A stretch of 64,000 nucleotides of DNA from Adineta ricciae (GCA_905250025.1 CAJNOJ010000225.1:1-64000); one strand, 5' to 3'; positions 1 through 12,040 are shown, counted from the stretch's first letter. Program-made: numbers and translations. The notes: generated by a model from the letters alone, not told the origin.

Positions 1-1457
1 CGGAAAAAAAACTTTACTGGAAATGTACAGTAATGAATTGTCCAGCACATATTCACACGGATACAAATAACAACTTACTGTACAAAAAAGGGGAGCACAA
101 TCATTTGCCTGAATCAGAGGATTTTATGGTGAAAAAATTTCGAGCCGCTCTCAAGGAACGAGTGGTAAATGAAACGATACCAATACAAAAAATTTATGAC
201 GAAGAAATCGTCAAAGCAAATTTTTCATCGAACACATACGTATGATTACATTTAAAAATACACCTTAATATTCTCTATTTTCAGAATCAGGTTTAAATCG
301 TGCACGAAGAAAACTGACACCAACATTACCTACATCAAATTTATTCGATATACCGCCTGGATATCAAACAACAGCATCGGGTGAAACATTTTTAATTTGT
401 GATAAAATGGTCTCTCGAAAAAAAAGGATGTTAATATTCAGCAGTCCAAAGCAGCTACAACTGTTATTTGATATTTCAATGGTTTTTCTTGATGGAACGT
501 TTTATGCAACACCGTCATTTTTCGATCAAATCTTTACTATCCACGGCTTGAAGTTTGATTGCGGTAAAATCTTAACTTTCTATAGAAAATCAACTGTGTT
601 TTTTTATCTTTTAGCTTTTCCATGTATATTCGCAGTGCTGCCCGATCGAAAAAAGCAACGTATCAAGAACTATTTCAAGAAGTAAAATCTATTGCGGCAT
701 CTATGGGTCAAATATGGCAACCCGATCAAATCATGTTTGATTTTGAAACAGGTCTCATGCCAGCAGTATCTGCAGAAGTAAAAAATCTCAATCAGTTTAT
801 CGGGCATATTCACTTTGCTTTTAGCTTCCTTTATGTGTTCATAAAGGCTGTTTCTATCACTACTCGCAGTGCTTGTACCGACGTATTCAATCTACTGGTT
901 TAGCTACAGCTTACTCTCAAGACGAAGCATTACGAAGTTGTTGCAAAAAGCTCATGGCTCTTCCATTTCTACCAATTAGTGAAGTTGAAAATGCTTTTTA
1001 TTCTTTACGTACAACAGCTGATCAAGAGGTAAAAAAAACTCCGTGATTTATTTTTATATTTTGATGATTATTGGCTAAACACTGTGCCTGTTGAAATGTG
1101 GAGCGTCCATGAATGTGATCATCGCACTAACAACATTTGTGAAGGTATCTATAATCTTATGCCTACATCAATAGATTGAAATATTTATATTTAGGATTTC
1201 ACAGTCGACTGAATCGAAGAATCGAAAGCGCACATGGAAATATGTGGTCATTCATCCGATGCATCATTAGCGAAGAAGCTCGGTTTCAACACTTGTATGT
1301 GCAAACCATCACAGGTGTACGACGTCGACCATTTCCACATTCTACAAATAGTATTCAAGGGCGTATTGATACGCTTATGGCTCGATATAACGACAAAAAC
1401 ATTGATGTGGAACAATTGTTGGACAATTTATCGTTACTCATTGGAAAGAAAAAATAA
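1..1457 (+). mobile_element. Decayed FLYWCH/MULE-type transposase, 5' end cut by the window
   Basis: The frame opens at the window edge with a FLYWCH-type zinc finger: LYWKC, then CPAHIHT, then GEHNHLP (about 12-130). Next comes a MULE transposase core: DGTFYATPSFFDQIFTIHG (about 491-548), PDQIMFDFETG (about 722-755), GCFYHYSQC (about 847-873) and DYWLNTVP, RTNNICEG and a C-terminal helix region (1070-1457). GT-AG introns of about 50 nt fit at 564-614, 778-825 and 1144-1194. Two frame breaks are not explained by introns: one at the A-run near 650-657 (PDRKK to KATYQE) and one at the A-run near 1030-1038. The first splice (near 240-284) also does not keep phase. Known role of the family: cut-and-paste DNA transposition. 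I infer a dead copy, or homopolymer sequencing errors. No terminal repeats were found. Confidence 0.75.
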
Positions 1458-2350
1458 TTTTTATCGCGACGATGGACATTAACTCTGTTCGAAAATTTTT
1501 TTCTAGTTGTTTATCATTTGAAAAAGTGTACTTTTCTTTTTTTCTCATTGCAATCGAATAAATATTTGATAATCAACACTAGACACGACTTTCCTATTCA
1601 TTCGACATTTTCCCCTTCGGTATTTTTCATTTTCGATATTTTTCCTTTCGACATTTAGCATACATACCAACGGATAGGAATATGCGTCTATCAAATGATC
1701 GACTTTCTCGAGTCATTCAGTCAAGCCGTAAAGATGATAACGGTCGTCTTTAATTTGTTTCATTATTTCCATTTTCTTCATAAATAAATATACAGAAATC
1801 TGTAACCAAATTAATATATATATATATCAACAATTCTTCCGTACTTCTCATGACTTCACGAGACTTCATGGGACTTTTTGGGACTTTTGTACTTCGGAAG
1901 TATAGAAGTCCGCTTGTTCCCCCTTGATTTTTCGACATTTTTCCCTTCGACATTAATTTTCGACGTTTTGACTTTCGATCTTTTTCAATCATACCAACTA
2001 CAACCATTGTTTTAAATTATATTCCTTGTGGAATTAAAACCAGTTTGTTTCTACTCAACTTCAAACGTAATTCACTCAGAAAAATGGTCAGCGAATTCAT
2101 CCGATGACCGTTACTTGTATTGCCTGAGAAATGTCGGCAAGACAAAGTTGGAAGAAAAAATATCCAAGTTCTTAACTGAATTCTTATCTTCTTTACCTGT
2201 TTCGAGCGTAGTGAAGTGACTTTCTTTGTGAGTGTTTTTCTTATCATCTCTACTTTTTTTTCTTGTGAGAGTTTGTTTAAGAACCAACAGATAACAGAAA
2301 TATTTTTGTCCCCGAAAAGATTCAAGAATAGAACGACGTCATTTGCTGCC
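1458..2350. other. Gene-free spacer
   Basis: No convincing coding frame. It holds short degenerate repeats of the type TTTTCGACATTTTTCCCTTCGAC (near 1600-1660 and 1925-1985) and a TA run at 1815-1825. The right end leads into the promoter of the ART-TPR gene. Confidence 0.5.
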
Positions 2351-2360
2351 TATATAAAAA
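2351..2360 (+). promoter_or_regulatory. TATA box of the ART-TPR gene
   Basis: TATATAAAAA lies 66-75 nt upstream of the ATG at 2426. It makes the upstream in-frame ATG at 2216 unlikely as start, because transcription should begin near 2380. Confidence 0.5.
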
Positions 2361-2425
2361 GAGAAGCGAATTTCTTCATTTTCACAAAAAAACAAAATAC
2401 TGTGAATTTCAGTTTATTCAACAGA

Positions 2426-4720
2426 ATGTACGCACAAAAATCAAAATCAAGTTCCACGACCAGAAAGCACGGTAATCAACCGCGACAACGCATGGTTCAA
2501 AACTACCTCTTAGTTTGGGTGGATGCCAATATCGATGAAAAGAACCAAGACTGTCAGAACACTTTGACACACTTACGAAGTGTTGTCAATGATGTCAATA
2601 TATACACTCAACCAGATGCTTGCGTTCAATTCCTCAACAGCATTGGTGACGAAAAAGCTTTCGTCATCACATCGGGATCCTTAGGGCAACACTTAGTTCC
2701 CGAGATTCATGGCATTTCACAAGTGAATGCCATCTACATCTTCTGTGGCAACAAATCCAGACATGAAACCTGGACAAAGAACTGGTCAAAAGTCAAAGGT
2801 GTTCACACAAATATCAAAGAAATCTGTGAAGCACTGACCACGGGTGTTAAACAATATAATCAAGATTCCATCGCCATGAGTTTTGTTACCGTAAGAGGAG
2901 AGAGTTCCAATGCCAATCTCAATCAATTGGAACCGAGTTTTATGTACACGCAAATATTTAAGAAGATTCTCCTCGAAATGGAGCACGACAAGCAAGCAAT
3001 CAAAGACCTGACCAATTACTGTCGCCAGCGTTTTCAAGACAACATCAAAGAGCACAAGGTTATCGATGAGTTTGAAGGTAAATATCGTCCCGATAAGGCC
3101 ATTTGGTGGTATACACGCGACTGTTTTACCTTCCAAATGCTCAATCAAGCACTTCGCACTTTGGATGGCGAAGTCATTATTAACATGGGATTTTTTCTCC
3201 ATGATTTACACAAACAAATACAACAGCTACACCAAGCGCAGGTCAGTAGTTACAGACGAAAACCTTTCGTAGTCTACCGTGGACAGGGCCTATGTAAGAC
3301 AGATTTTGACCAGCTATCGAAAACTGTTGGTGGTCTTTTATCGTTCAACAACTTTTTATCCACCAGTATTAAACAAGAGAAATCTCTTGTGTTTACCTAC
3401 AGCGCTCTCGGTGATCCCGACAAGGTGGGTGTTCTGTTCGTGATCATAATTGATCCCAATATTCCTAGTACTCCATTCGCATCGATTGGGGATCTTAGTT
3501 ATTTCGAAGACGAAGCAGAAATCCTGTTTTCCATGCACAGTGTGTTTCGAGTCGGCAAAATTCGACAAGTGGGTGACAAGAATAAACTTTATTATGAGGT
3601 GCAACTTCAGTTGACTGCTGATGACGATCCACAACTGCGTGTGTTAACGGACCGTATTGAAAGCGAAGTTGGCGGGGGTACAGGATGGCAACGTTTGGGC
3701 AACTTATTGCTTAAAATCAGACAACTGGATAAAGCAGAAGAACTGTACACTACGTTACTGGGACAAACATCTAACAAGAGTGACCGAGCACTCTATTATC
3801 ATCAACTTGGCTACTTAAAAAATGCTCAAGGTGATTATAAAATGGCTATAGAATACTATGAAAAAGCACTTGAAATCTGGGAAAAAACTCTTCCTTCGAA
3901 TCACCCTGATTTGGCTACTTCGTACAACAACATCGGTACCGTGTACATGAACATGGGAGAGTATTCAAAAGCACTTTCATTCTATGAAAAAGCACTTGAA
4001 ATCTGGGAAAAAACTCTTCCTTCGAATCACCCTGATTTGGCTACTTCGTACAACTGCATCGGTACGGTGTACTATAACATGGGAGAGTATTCGAAAGCAC
4101 TTTCATTCTATGAAAAAGCACTTGAAATCTGGGAAAAAACTCTTCCTTCGAATCACCCTGATTTGGCTACTTCGTACAACAACATCGGTGCAGTGTATGA
4201 CAACATGGGAGAGTATTCGAAAGCACTTTCATTCTATGAAAAAGCACTTGAAATTAGAGAAAAAACTCTTCCTTCGAATCACCCTTCGTTGGCTAATTCG
4301 TACGACTGCATCGGTTTGGTGTACAAGAGCATGGGAGAGTATTCGAAAGCACTTTCATTCTATGAAAAAGCACTTGAAATCCAAGAAAAAACTCTTCCTT
4401 CGAATCACCCTGATTTGGCCACTTCGTACAACAACATCGGTGCGGTGCACTACAACATGGGAGAGTATTCGAAAGCACTTTCATTCTATGAAAAAGCACT
4501 TGAAATTAGAGAAAAAACTCTTCCTTCGAATCACCCTGATTTGGCTACTTCGTACAACAACATCGGTGCGGTGTACTCCAACATGGGACAGTATTCGAAA
4601 GCACTTACCTATTTCGAACGTGCTTTGGACATTTGGCAACGTGCATTACCGGCGAATCACCCTCATATAAAAACTGTAAGAGAAAGTACCGAAAAATGTA
4701 AAAGAGCAATGACAAAATAA
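2426..4720 (+). CDS. ADP-ribosyltransferase-TPR protein
   Basis: Single-exon frame of 764 aa. The N-terminal third (aa 1-210) is a family-specific region beginning around NYLLVWVDANID. The middle (aa 240-400) is an arginine-type ADP-ribosyltransferase fold with the R-S-E triad: Arg in VVYRGQG, Ser-Thr-Ser in NNFLSTS, and Glu-x-Glu in EDEAEILFSMH. So the catalytic residues are present. The C-terminus has about eight TPRs; the last six are 42-aa kinesin-light-chain-like units (YSKALSFYEKALEI, TLPSNHP). Known of the family: ART enzymes move ADP-ribose from NAD+ to proteins or guanidino groups, and TPRs bind partners. Substrate and location are not visible; there is no signal peptide from the chosen start. 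Start chosen from the TATA box at 2351; the frame is also open upstream to 2216. A second, more diverged relative lies at 21313-24102. Confidence 0.85.
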   Translation: MYAQKSKSSSTTRKHGNQPRQRMVQNYLLVWVDANIDEKNQDCQNTLTHLRSVVNDVNIYTQPDACVQFLNSIGDEKAFVITSGSLGQHLVPEIHGISQVNAIYIFCGNKSRHETWTKNWSKVKGVHTNIKEICEALTTGVKQYNQDSIAMSFVTVRGESSNANLNQLEPSFMYTQIFKKILLEMEHDKQAIKDLTNYCRQRFQDNIKEHKVIDEFEGKYRPDKAIWWYTRDCFTFQMLNQALRTLDGEVIINMGFFLHDLHKQIQQLHQAQVSSYRRKPFVVYRGQGLCKTDFDQLSKTVGGLLSFNNFLSTSIKQEKSLVFTYSALGDPDKVGVLFVIIIDPNIPSTPFASIGDLSYFEDEAEILFSMHSVFRVGKIRQVGDKNKLYYEVQLQLTADDDPQLRVLTDRIESEVGGGTGWQRLGNLLLKIRQLDKAEELYTTLLGQTSNKSDRALYYHQLGYLKNAQGDYKMAIEYYEKALEIWEKTLPSNHPDLATSYNNIGTVYMNMGEYSKALSFYEKALEIWEKTLPSNHPDLATSYNCIGTVYYNMGEYSKALSFYEKALEIWEKTLPSNHPDLATSYNNIGAVYDNMGEYSKALSFYEKALEIREKTLPSNHPSLANSYDCIGLVYKSMGEYSKALSFYEKALEIQEKTLPSNHPDLATSYNNIGAVHYNMGEYSKALSFYEKALEIREKTLPSNHPDLATSYNNIGAVYSNMGQYSKALTYFERALDIWQRALPANHPHIKTVRESTEKCKRAMTK
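3908..4663 (+). repeat. Six tandem 126-bp units encoding TPRs
   Basis: Units start at about 3908, 4034, 4160, 4286, 4412 and 4538, each beginning near GATTTGGCTACTTCGTACAA. They are nearly identical at the DNA level, including at synonymous positions. Each unit encodes one 42-aa TPR. The last unit is the most diverged. Confidence 0.9.
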
Positions 4721-5339
4721 TAGATTACTGTACCTTCTTAGTTTGAAATAAAATGTAACGATTTACCCGCGCACGCACGCGTACAGAGTAGAACTCCGTA
4801 TAGAGATAGTAATAATGAAACATGGCGGAGATACACCCATCCAAGAAAGGCAGTACACATACATACGGACATAATTGTGTTTGACACATTACTCGGTATC
4901 AAAAGTGAGGACTTATGTGTGATTTGACAGGATTGCTTGTTTGCGTTGTTGAACCAGGCCTCGATTGCTGTTGATACGAATGAACGCGAAGGAAATCGAT
5001 GTATATTTATATGGATGACTATCCATTGTCTAGAATAGACTGAACACGAACATGATAGACAGATACAAAAGAGAGAACGTTAGTCCATGTTTTCATTCGT
5101 AGTTTCTGCCCCGTTGAGAGATAGTGCACCGAAGAGAGAAAATGAACGTCGAATCGAGAAAGGACGCATAAAGAAAGATATTAGTTATTTTTCTCTTGTC
5201 TGAAAGAACACGTTATAGTCGCGTTCAAAGTTCGTTTGCTTAACCCTACTCGTACCGGGCGGAGTAAAAAATGACACTGTTTGAAAAAAAATATCGAAAT
5301 ACATTCGAAATATTTGTTTTCTATATCATTCCACTCCTT

Positions 5340-5720
5340 GATTTAAGATTATGTCTCTAGTTCCCTTTTCTGAAAGAAAGGGTTATACAGCGTTTAAATG
5401 CTGGGCCAAAAAGCTTAAAGTTTATCTGTCGATCATCCTGTTTGTCCGATCCAATCACAAAATCAACATTTCTAAAATCAATGAAATTAATCGATGATTG
5501 TTAGAAAATGATCACCGACAAGGTAGTCGAGGTCGAGGACGAGGAATCAGCGGTAAGTTTCTCGAAATGCCAATTAGGTAATTAGCCACTTAAGCAATGA
5601 GAAATTTTTCGTGGTCGAGTATCGGTCGACGGAAGAGTAGTCGAGATCGAGGATCTCGAATCCGAGGTTAGTGTTGCTTACTTAATTATTAATTTTTCAT
5701 TAACTAATCATCACTTTTTA
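5340..5720 (+). repeat. Dispersed repeat, second copy inverted near 55480-55740
   Basis: Shared landmarks in order: TTCCCTTTTCTGAAAGAAAGGG, then GTTTGTCC with a CCAATCA block, then a GTTAG/TTTCTCGAAATxCCAATT block, then GCAATGAxAAATTTTT. The same order is read on the minus strand at about 55740 down to 55480. Identity is clearly incomplete, so this is an old mobile-element remnant. No terminal repeats or target duplication found. Confidence 0.6.
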
Positions 5721-6324
5721 ATATCCATTGTCAGAGTAGATCGAAGGATTTCTGACGTCGGGAAATTCGAATTTGAGGGTGAATTCCGTCTTATTCGCTG
5801 AGCCTGGGCTTGTTCCTTTCTCTTTACAAAGGATATATTTTTTCTTTATCTGTTCTGAAATCTTTTGTAGAAGATGGTGAGCTGAACGCTATTCATGAAC
5901 GTCATGTGTACAAAGATAGTAGCTCAAGAACTTATGCGAAAAGATCTAATGCATTGTACATAATGATGTTTCTAATTGAAAAATCCGAAAAAGTGACATG
6001 AACTTACGTTAGTATCATGTTTGCTTTTTAGGCTACATACATCTTGTCTTTTTATGGGAATTTAGTAGAAGCAGATTGCAAAGTGATATACCCGTCAGTG
6101 GAATTCCATCTTAGTAATTACAGACGCGTGGACTGTAGAAACAGTATTCTGAACACATGCAGCGCTATGAAAGATGTTCGTTTCGAAGCAAATCATGCAA
6201 TAAGAATTTCTTATCTAGTTTCTTTTGGTTGTCGAATGAATAGAAGATCATGACTGTCGGAGCGACAATAAAAGAAAACCCAATAGTTCAGTTTGAAAGC
6301 CGATCGAAGGCGAAAGGAATAACA

Positions 6325-6710
6325 GAGACAGCTTGGCAACGGCTAGCCGTGAGTGACCGACCGGAGGGAGGTCGAGGAACGACTAGACGTTTGTTTTGAA
6401 AATTACTTGAAAGATGAGATTTATCACTGTCTCAACTAAAGCCAATGGTTTTTGAACGAACATAATTGATGTTTTTTCGAGCTTCGAGAATAGGGATTGC
6501 ACATTATCAGCGCTTCAAATTGAACAGAGCAATAGAATATGTACTGTAAACTACACAATTACGAAGGGTTTTGATAACTTCGATCACAGATCGACTCAGT
6601 ATCAACGAGCTACTTCTTTATATGAAAAAACTATGAAAACTGATCATGTGTGTCAACGGCTAGCCGTGAGTGACCGACCGGAGGGAGGTCGACGAACGAC
6701 TAGGCGTTTA
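6325..6710 (+). repeat. Direct repeat of a GC-rich 50-60 nt block
   Basis: AACGGCTAGCCGTGAGTGAC followed by CGACCGGAGGGAGGTCG and an AACGACTAG core occurs near 6336-6385 and again at about 6655-6705, differing at a few positions. It contains two self-complementary motifs, CGGCTAGCCG and GACC...GGTC. A diverged inverted relative is near 55055-55090 (CACTCACCGCTAGCCGTTAA). Confidence 0.65.
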
Positions 6711-6929
6711 AATGCTAGATTAATCCTAAAGTGTACGCTTAGAATAACCTTCTAGGCTTCAGATAATTTTGAAAGGGATGTGACGAATGAATATTCCTCA
6801 ATGAAAATATTCGACAAAGTATCATTTTGTTGACAGGAGAGAAAAGAATCGGTTTATCGCTGGAAGACACAAGCGAATGTTCAAACTTTCAAGTAGTCTA
6901 CTGTATATCATCCGTCTGTGAGTGACTTA

Positions 6930-8112
6930 GCAGGGCTGCCATCCGTACCCCTTTTTGAGGTACAGTACCCCATTTGAACGATTTGTACCTCAAAAAAATT
7001 TGTACCTCAGAGGTACACAATTTGTACCCCATTTGAACTATTCTAGTTTGCATCAATCAAAAATCATCTTTGATTAAAATCAATAAATTTATTGACTGTA
7101 ATTAACATATTCATTCCCAGAAAAATGCGAAGGGGACGCTTCAGTCATATGAACCACTCATTATCTTCAATCGAACTCGATGCAAGTGAAGCAGTTGCTA
7201 CGGATGTCAGCTATAAGATACGACTAAATATTAAGATAAAAGTTAAAACCATCGTTCTTTTTCAGAAGCGCGAACACAGCTGATTAAAATCGTTATGGTC
7301 AAAAGAAATTAACAAATTATGGTAATTTGGTTCTGGGCTCCCATTCGACTAATATTTCCTCTAAAACCTATGTCAGTTATGGTATTAGTCAATGAAAACA
7401 TTGCATACGAAAAATATTCATATATAGAAAAATATATGTATCTTATCAAGCCTTGTATTTCATAGGCACGCTTGATTGATTTATGTAAACAAAGATTACT
7501 TGGAAAAAACCAAATGACGTCATTGAATATATATAATCGATGTAAAGCTAACATCATAATAATAGTTTCACATCGACATATAATTAAGTAAGATAGTCTG
7601 GCTCTAAGATCAATTAAAAATATTACTGTGTAAAATACGTTTATTAGTTAATGCAACTAGAGAAGACATACTTTAAGTAGAACCTTTTCTGAGAAGATCA
7701 GAGGGATTGATCTCTACTCGAATCGAAATATTTGAATTTTTAAAAACATTTCGAAAATTTATCGATGTCTCTAATATTTTTCGGCTGTCAAAATATTCCT
7801 GTAGTCGATTTCCCCAAACAAATTTCTGACTATGTCCTTGACTTTAAGGGAACTTATCTTTTTGAGCAAATACTTAGTGAAAAGAATGTGTACTCTGGGA
7901 ACAATCGTTTCGAACATAAAAACTAGAGTCCGAAGACTAATTTCAGAACAGACAAAAACAGTCAAAAAAGCTTTTTTGCAAAAAAATATTTTATGAACTG
8001 CATTTCTTGATGTCAATTCTTTAGTTAATCATGAAAAAATTGTGTACCCCACATGTACCCCATTCAAGAATTTTTGTACCCCTTTTTAGGTCTGACCAGA
8101 TGGCAGCCCTGC
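6930..8112. mobile_element. Non-autonomous TIR element with GTACCCC subterminal repeats
   Basis: The ends are inverted copies: GCAGGGCTGCCATC at 6930-6943 and GATGGCAGCCCTGC at 8099-8112. Inside each end are several GTACCCC/GTACCTC motifs in mirror order (about 6946-7035 and 8043-8085). The CAGGGCTG start resembles hAT ends, but the flanks (TGACTTAG and CCCCTCAA) do not form an 8-bp duplication. No transposase is encoded in the 1.2 kb interior, so this is probably an old MITE. Confidence 0.65.
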
Positions 8113-8834
8113 CCCTCAATCGCGAAGCGATAATCAAATACTACGTAGTTGATTGATAACTATTTCAAATATGTTTCACTAAATACAGTTGCGTAACTAT
8201 CATAAGCAGAGAGCAGCAGCTGAGAAATAATAGCAGAATGATACACATTCTATGAAATCAAATTTTTGACAAGCGCCTGTTTCAATGACGAGAGAAGAGC
8301 GTTGCTTGTAAGTGAAGGATGGGAGCAATACATGATATCCCAGGCCGACCAATCCCATACCCGGATCCTATCGGTTCCGTTATCAGATTTGTCAACCTGG
8401 GATAGAACTAATGTTATTGCACGCCAAATCTATCGTTGTTGCATTACGGTCACCGGTTACTATCCTTCATCTGCGAGGGATCGGTCAGTAAAGTGTCGAC
8501 ATATAGATGTCGCGTATCGAACTCTTTTACTTTAATTTAGAACAAGAAAGAAAATGGTAAAAAATTGTTATTTTATATAAACGAATTTTCTGCCAAGTTT
8601 CAGTTCTTAACAACATGTTCCACGTCACAGTATAGAATTTAATCGATTGATGAATGCATTTTCATCTCTTATGCTCAGTTGACTGTATGAATAGAAAAGA
8701 AGGGAAAAAGCCAGTGTTCATGGTAGCATGACTCATACATGCTGGAATTTACCAAGTGCTATGTTTTCCTTCTCCATTCATGCAAGGATCAAGTTACCGC
8801 GTCATAATTCAATATTTCATTACTGGTACAAACA

Positions 8835-11800
8835 ATGCGTTTAGCACCGAACAATCGTAGAGAGGGACAATTGGAAATACGTCAATTTTTTGTGAGTAGT
8901 ATTACTCGATTCAATATGTTTGACCGTTTTTCGAGAAATTCAGTTTTCCTATGCTACAGTTAGTGGTGCGTATATGGGCGAGTCTACATACCATTTTCAA
9001 AATAGTCGCATTGAAGAATCTTCTAATTTCTAGTTTGGAAATTTAATTCTATATGAACACCCTATCTAAAGTTTCCTTTGATCCTAATATCCTGACTGGA
9101 AATTGAGAAAGTTAAAGATGTCTGAGCAATTCAGTGGATCTGATAACCAAATTCAACTTCCAAACAATCGCATCAATTCTCAGTAATATTATTACTATCT
9201 CTCATTCTGAAAGTTCTTTCATTTTTGTAAATGAAAATGTGATATTTATTTTAATTTTGGAAGAGAATGAATGATTCATCCTTCGAACAACAATGGTCTA
9301 CCTCATTTAAGCCTGCCATAGAAATCCTATTAAAAGCTCCAAAATGCTGCTCTAACGCTGTTTATAGAGAGCTGTTCCACAATGTTTTCGCAATCTTACT
9401 GCACGGATATGGAGAAAAACTGTATGGAAATATGCGTGAATTAATTCATGAATACCTTGTCAAAGAGGTACGCCATATTGATATTTTTATCGCTTATTCT
9501 TTCGTTCTGTAACAAGTTAGATCAAAACTTATTGAATCACCTTCATCAGAGTTCTTCGCTGTGTTCCAATCAACATTGGAGAAGCATGACGAAAGTATGT
9601 CATTTATTTCTAAACCTTTTCAATTCAGAGATCGGGTCAGTAAGCCACCAGAAAAGTTTGAAACAATCTATGATTTGGGTATACGATTGTTTCGAGAAAA
9701 TATCATTCTCTCTTCTAGTATACAAGAATGCTGTATAAACGCATGGCTGGAAATGACTTCTCAGGAGCAATGCGGTCGAGTTGCAGACAGGGCAATTGTA
9801 AAAGATATTTCTGAATTGTTAACAAAATTTAATGTCAACAAAGATTACATCGATCGTATAGAATCTCAAGCAATGTATTTGCAGCGTTCGGCTGAATTCT
9901 ATCCATCTGAAAGTATACGATTATTGACTGAAAATGATGCATTGGAATATATTCGAAAAGTTAAAGCGTTATTCGACGACGAAATGGATCGTGCTAATTT
10001 ATATTTTGATCAATCAATAAAACACCGTTTCGTTCAGTTATTAGTGGAAGAATTTATCAATAAACATCGAAAACATTTGGTAGAAATGGAAAAGAAGCAC
10101 ATTGGTGAAATGTTGAAAACAAACCAATATAAACAATTGGAGAACATTTATAAAGATTTTCAAGCCGTACCAGAAGGTTCATCGATTATCATCGATTGTA
10201 TTGGCGAATATATACGTCAAACTGATCTTGAAAACAAAAGCTTTCGTTATTTTGTCGAAGATTTCATTGATTTGAAAGATAAACTCGATGGATTTTTGGG
10301 GAAAATTTTTAATTTTGGTCCAGTTATCGTTCAAAATTTTGATTGTGACTTCGAATACTTGATGGAATTGAATCCAAATAGTGAAGAATATCTGGTGTCA
10401 TTTATCGATGAATATTTAGATGACGAACAAAATGATTCCATTCAAAAGTTGACAAAAGCAATTCTTCTATTACGTTTCCTGAAAATTGAAGGTCTTTTTG
10501 AACAATATTTCAGTCGTTTGAAGGAAAAATCGGTTTTCAATCAACTGTTTCAATCAAATCAATATGAAATCCTTTCAATCGTTTATAGAAATTGTCAACA
10601 AATGCCAAATGTTCGTTCTACGTTGATCGAATCAATGAGTCATAACTTACGTCAACGAGGCCAATCATCGATGACTTCATTCATGAAAGATCTTGTGGAT
10701 TTAAAACACATATCCGATGAATTTCTTATGAAATCTTTTCGTTATGATCATGAATTCGTCAAACAGAATGACTCCGATTGGAAATATCTCGTAAATTCAA
10801 ATGGATCTTTTCCTGAACATGCTTCCTTATTCATTAACGATCAAATGAAAAATAATGACGTCGAGAAAGCCGAAAAACTACTCGATAAAGCCATTCAACT
10901 TGTCGGTTATTTAAAAGAAGAAAATACTTTTCGGGAATATTATCAACAACATTTAGCAGAGCATCTTCTTTCCAATCAATCGATCTCATCAGATCTGGAA
11001 GATTATACGTTATCATTACTGAAGAAGAATTTCGGTAACTTTTTCATATCCAAATTCGAGTGTATGCTGACGGATATTGTCATTTTATCAAAATCATTGA
11101 ACGGAGATTTCCGAACTCATACAATTCAAAACAGACCCGATTTACACGGCATTGGTTTAACTGTAAACGTTCTGAAAACGGATGTTTGGCCAATTTCTCC
11201 TTTGAACAACGGATGCACTCTGCCATCAACAGTAGACGATGCCTATCGATGTTTTCAAGATTTTTATGTGAAAAAACACCCTGGTCGCCGATTAATGTTA
11301 TTGCCACAAATAGGTTCAGCAGATTTGAAATTAATGATAAATCAACGAAAATATCTTCTTCGAGTATCAACATATCAAATGACGATTTTAATGTTATTTA
11401 ACCGAAGAAACAAATGGACACTTGATGTGAGTTTGAGGACGGAGAGTGAGATATTTCATATATTTTGACATTGTAGGAAATCCTTCAGGAAACAGATATA
11501 AACAAAGATGACGTCGAAGAGGCATTAATACCATTAATTATCAATAAAAAGATCGGAAATATTCTGGTAAAACAGCCACAAAATGAAACAATTTTACCGG
11601 ATGATCAATTTCTCGTTAATGATCAGTTTATATCGGAACATATTTACGTGAAAATTCATTCATTGAATGTCAAACTGAACAAGAAATTAAGACGTGAACA
11701 TATTGAAGTCAAACTTCAACGTGAGCACGAGAACGAAATCCGTGCTGCGATTGTACGAATTATGAAATCATCTGGTACGATGGCACACAATCAGCTTGTT

Positions 11801-12040
11801 ACTCAAGTAAACGTTTGATTTCGTTACAACAATAGAAACTTTCTTTTCCATAGGTCATAGAATCATTGATATGTCGTTTTACACCAAATTCTGAGTCAAT
11901 TGAACGAGAAATAAAACGAATAATTGAAACAGAGTATATTTCACAATCGAATGATGATCGGTATGTGACACATGTTACAATTAATTCGTCTACTCTTTGT
12001 CTTTATTTGATTTAGAAAAACTTACAACTACGTTGTCTGA
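8835..12040 (+). CDS. Cullin-3-like ubiquitin ligase scaffold with an apparent internal duplication
   Basis: Six exons fit: 8835-8891, 9264-9467, about 9516-11426, 11477-11806, 11854-11960 and 12016-12040, giving about 877 aa against about 768 for animal CUL3. Landmarks: the N-terminus LEIRQFF...EILLKAP, then GYGEKLYGNMRELI; FREYYQQHLAEHLL opens the cullin homology domain; then STYQMTILMLFNRR. The C-terminus has the neddylation site IVRIMK with its lysine, a winged helix, and an RKTYNYVV end. Known role: a scaffold joining BTB adaptors to RBX1. About 10110-10540 and 10545-10960 look like two copies of the segment before the homology domain. The 9467/9516 junction is odd: coding phase needs an intron starting GT and ending AA (or TA...AG), so a one-base error or lesion is possible. 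The first exon is inferred from IRQFF aligning with the CUL3 start. Confidence 0.8.

Larger units (their letters stand above)
4721..8834. other. Long gene-free, repeat-bearing stretch
   Basis: No frame longer than about 90 codons looks coding. It contains the dispersed repeat at 5340-5720, the duplicated GC-rich block at 6325-6385 and 6655-6710, and the TIR element at 6930-8112. An 89-codon frame at 8266-8535 has no recognisable domain. Confidence 0.5.

Noticed and set aside
2216-2425. N-terminal 70-residue extension of the first ART gene with a hydrophobic start (signal-like)
   Set aside because: A TATA box at 2351 lies inside it and the second ART gene has no similar extension.
3984-4670. 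228-codon plus-strand frame inside the ART-TPR gene, repeat-rich (MKKHLKSGKKLFLRITLIW)
   Set aside because: It is the +1 shadow of the 126-bp TPR repeats; its regularity comes from the true frame.
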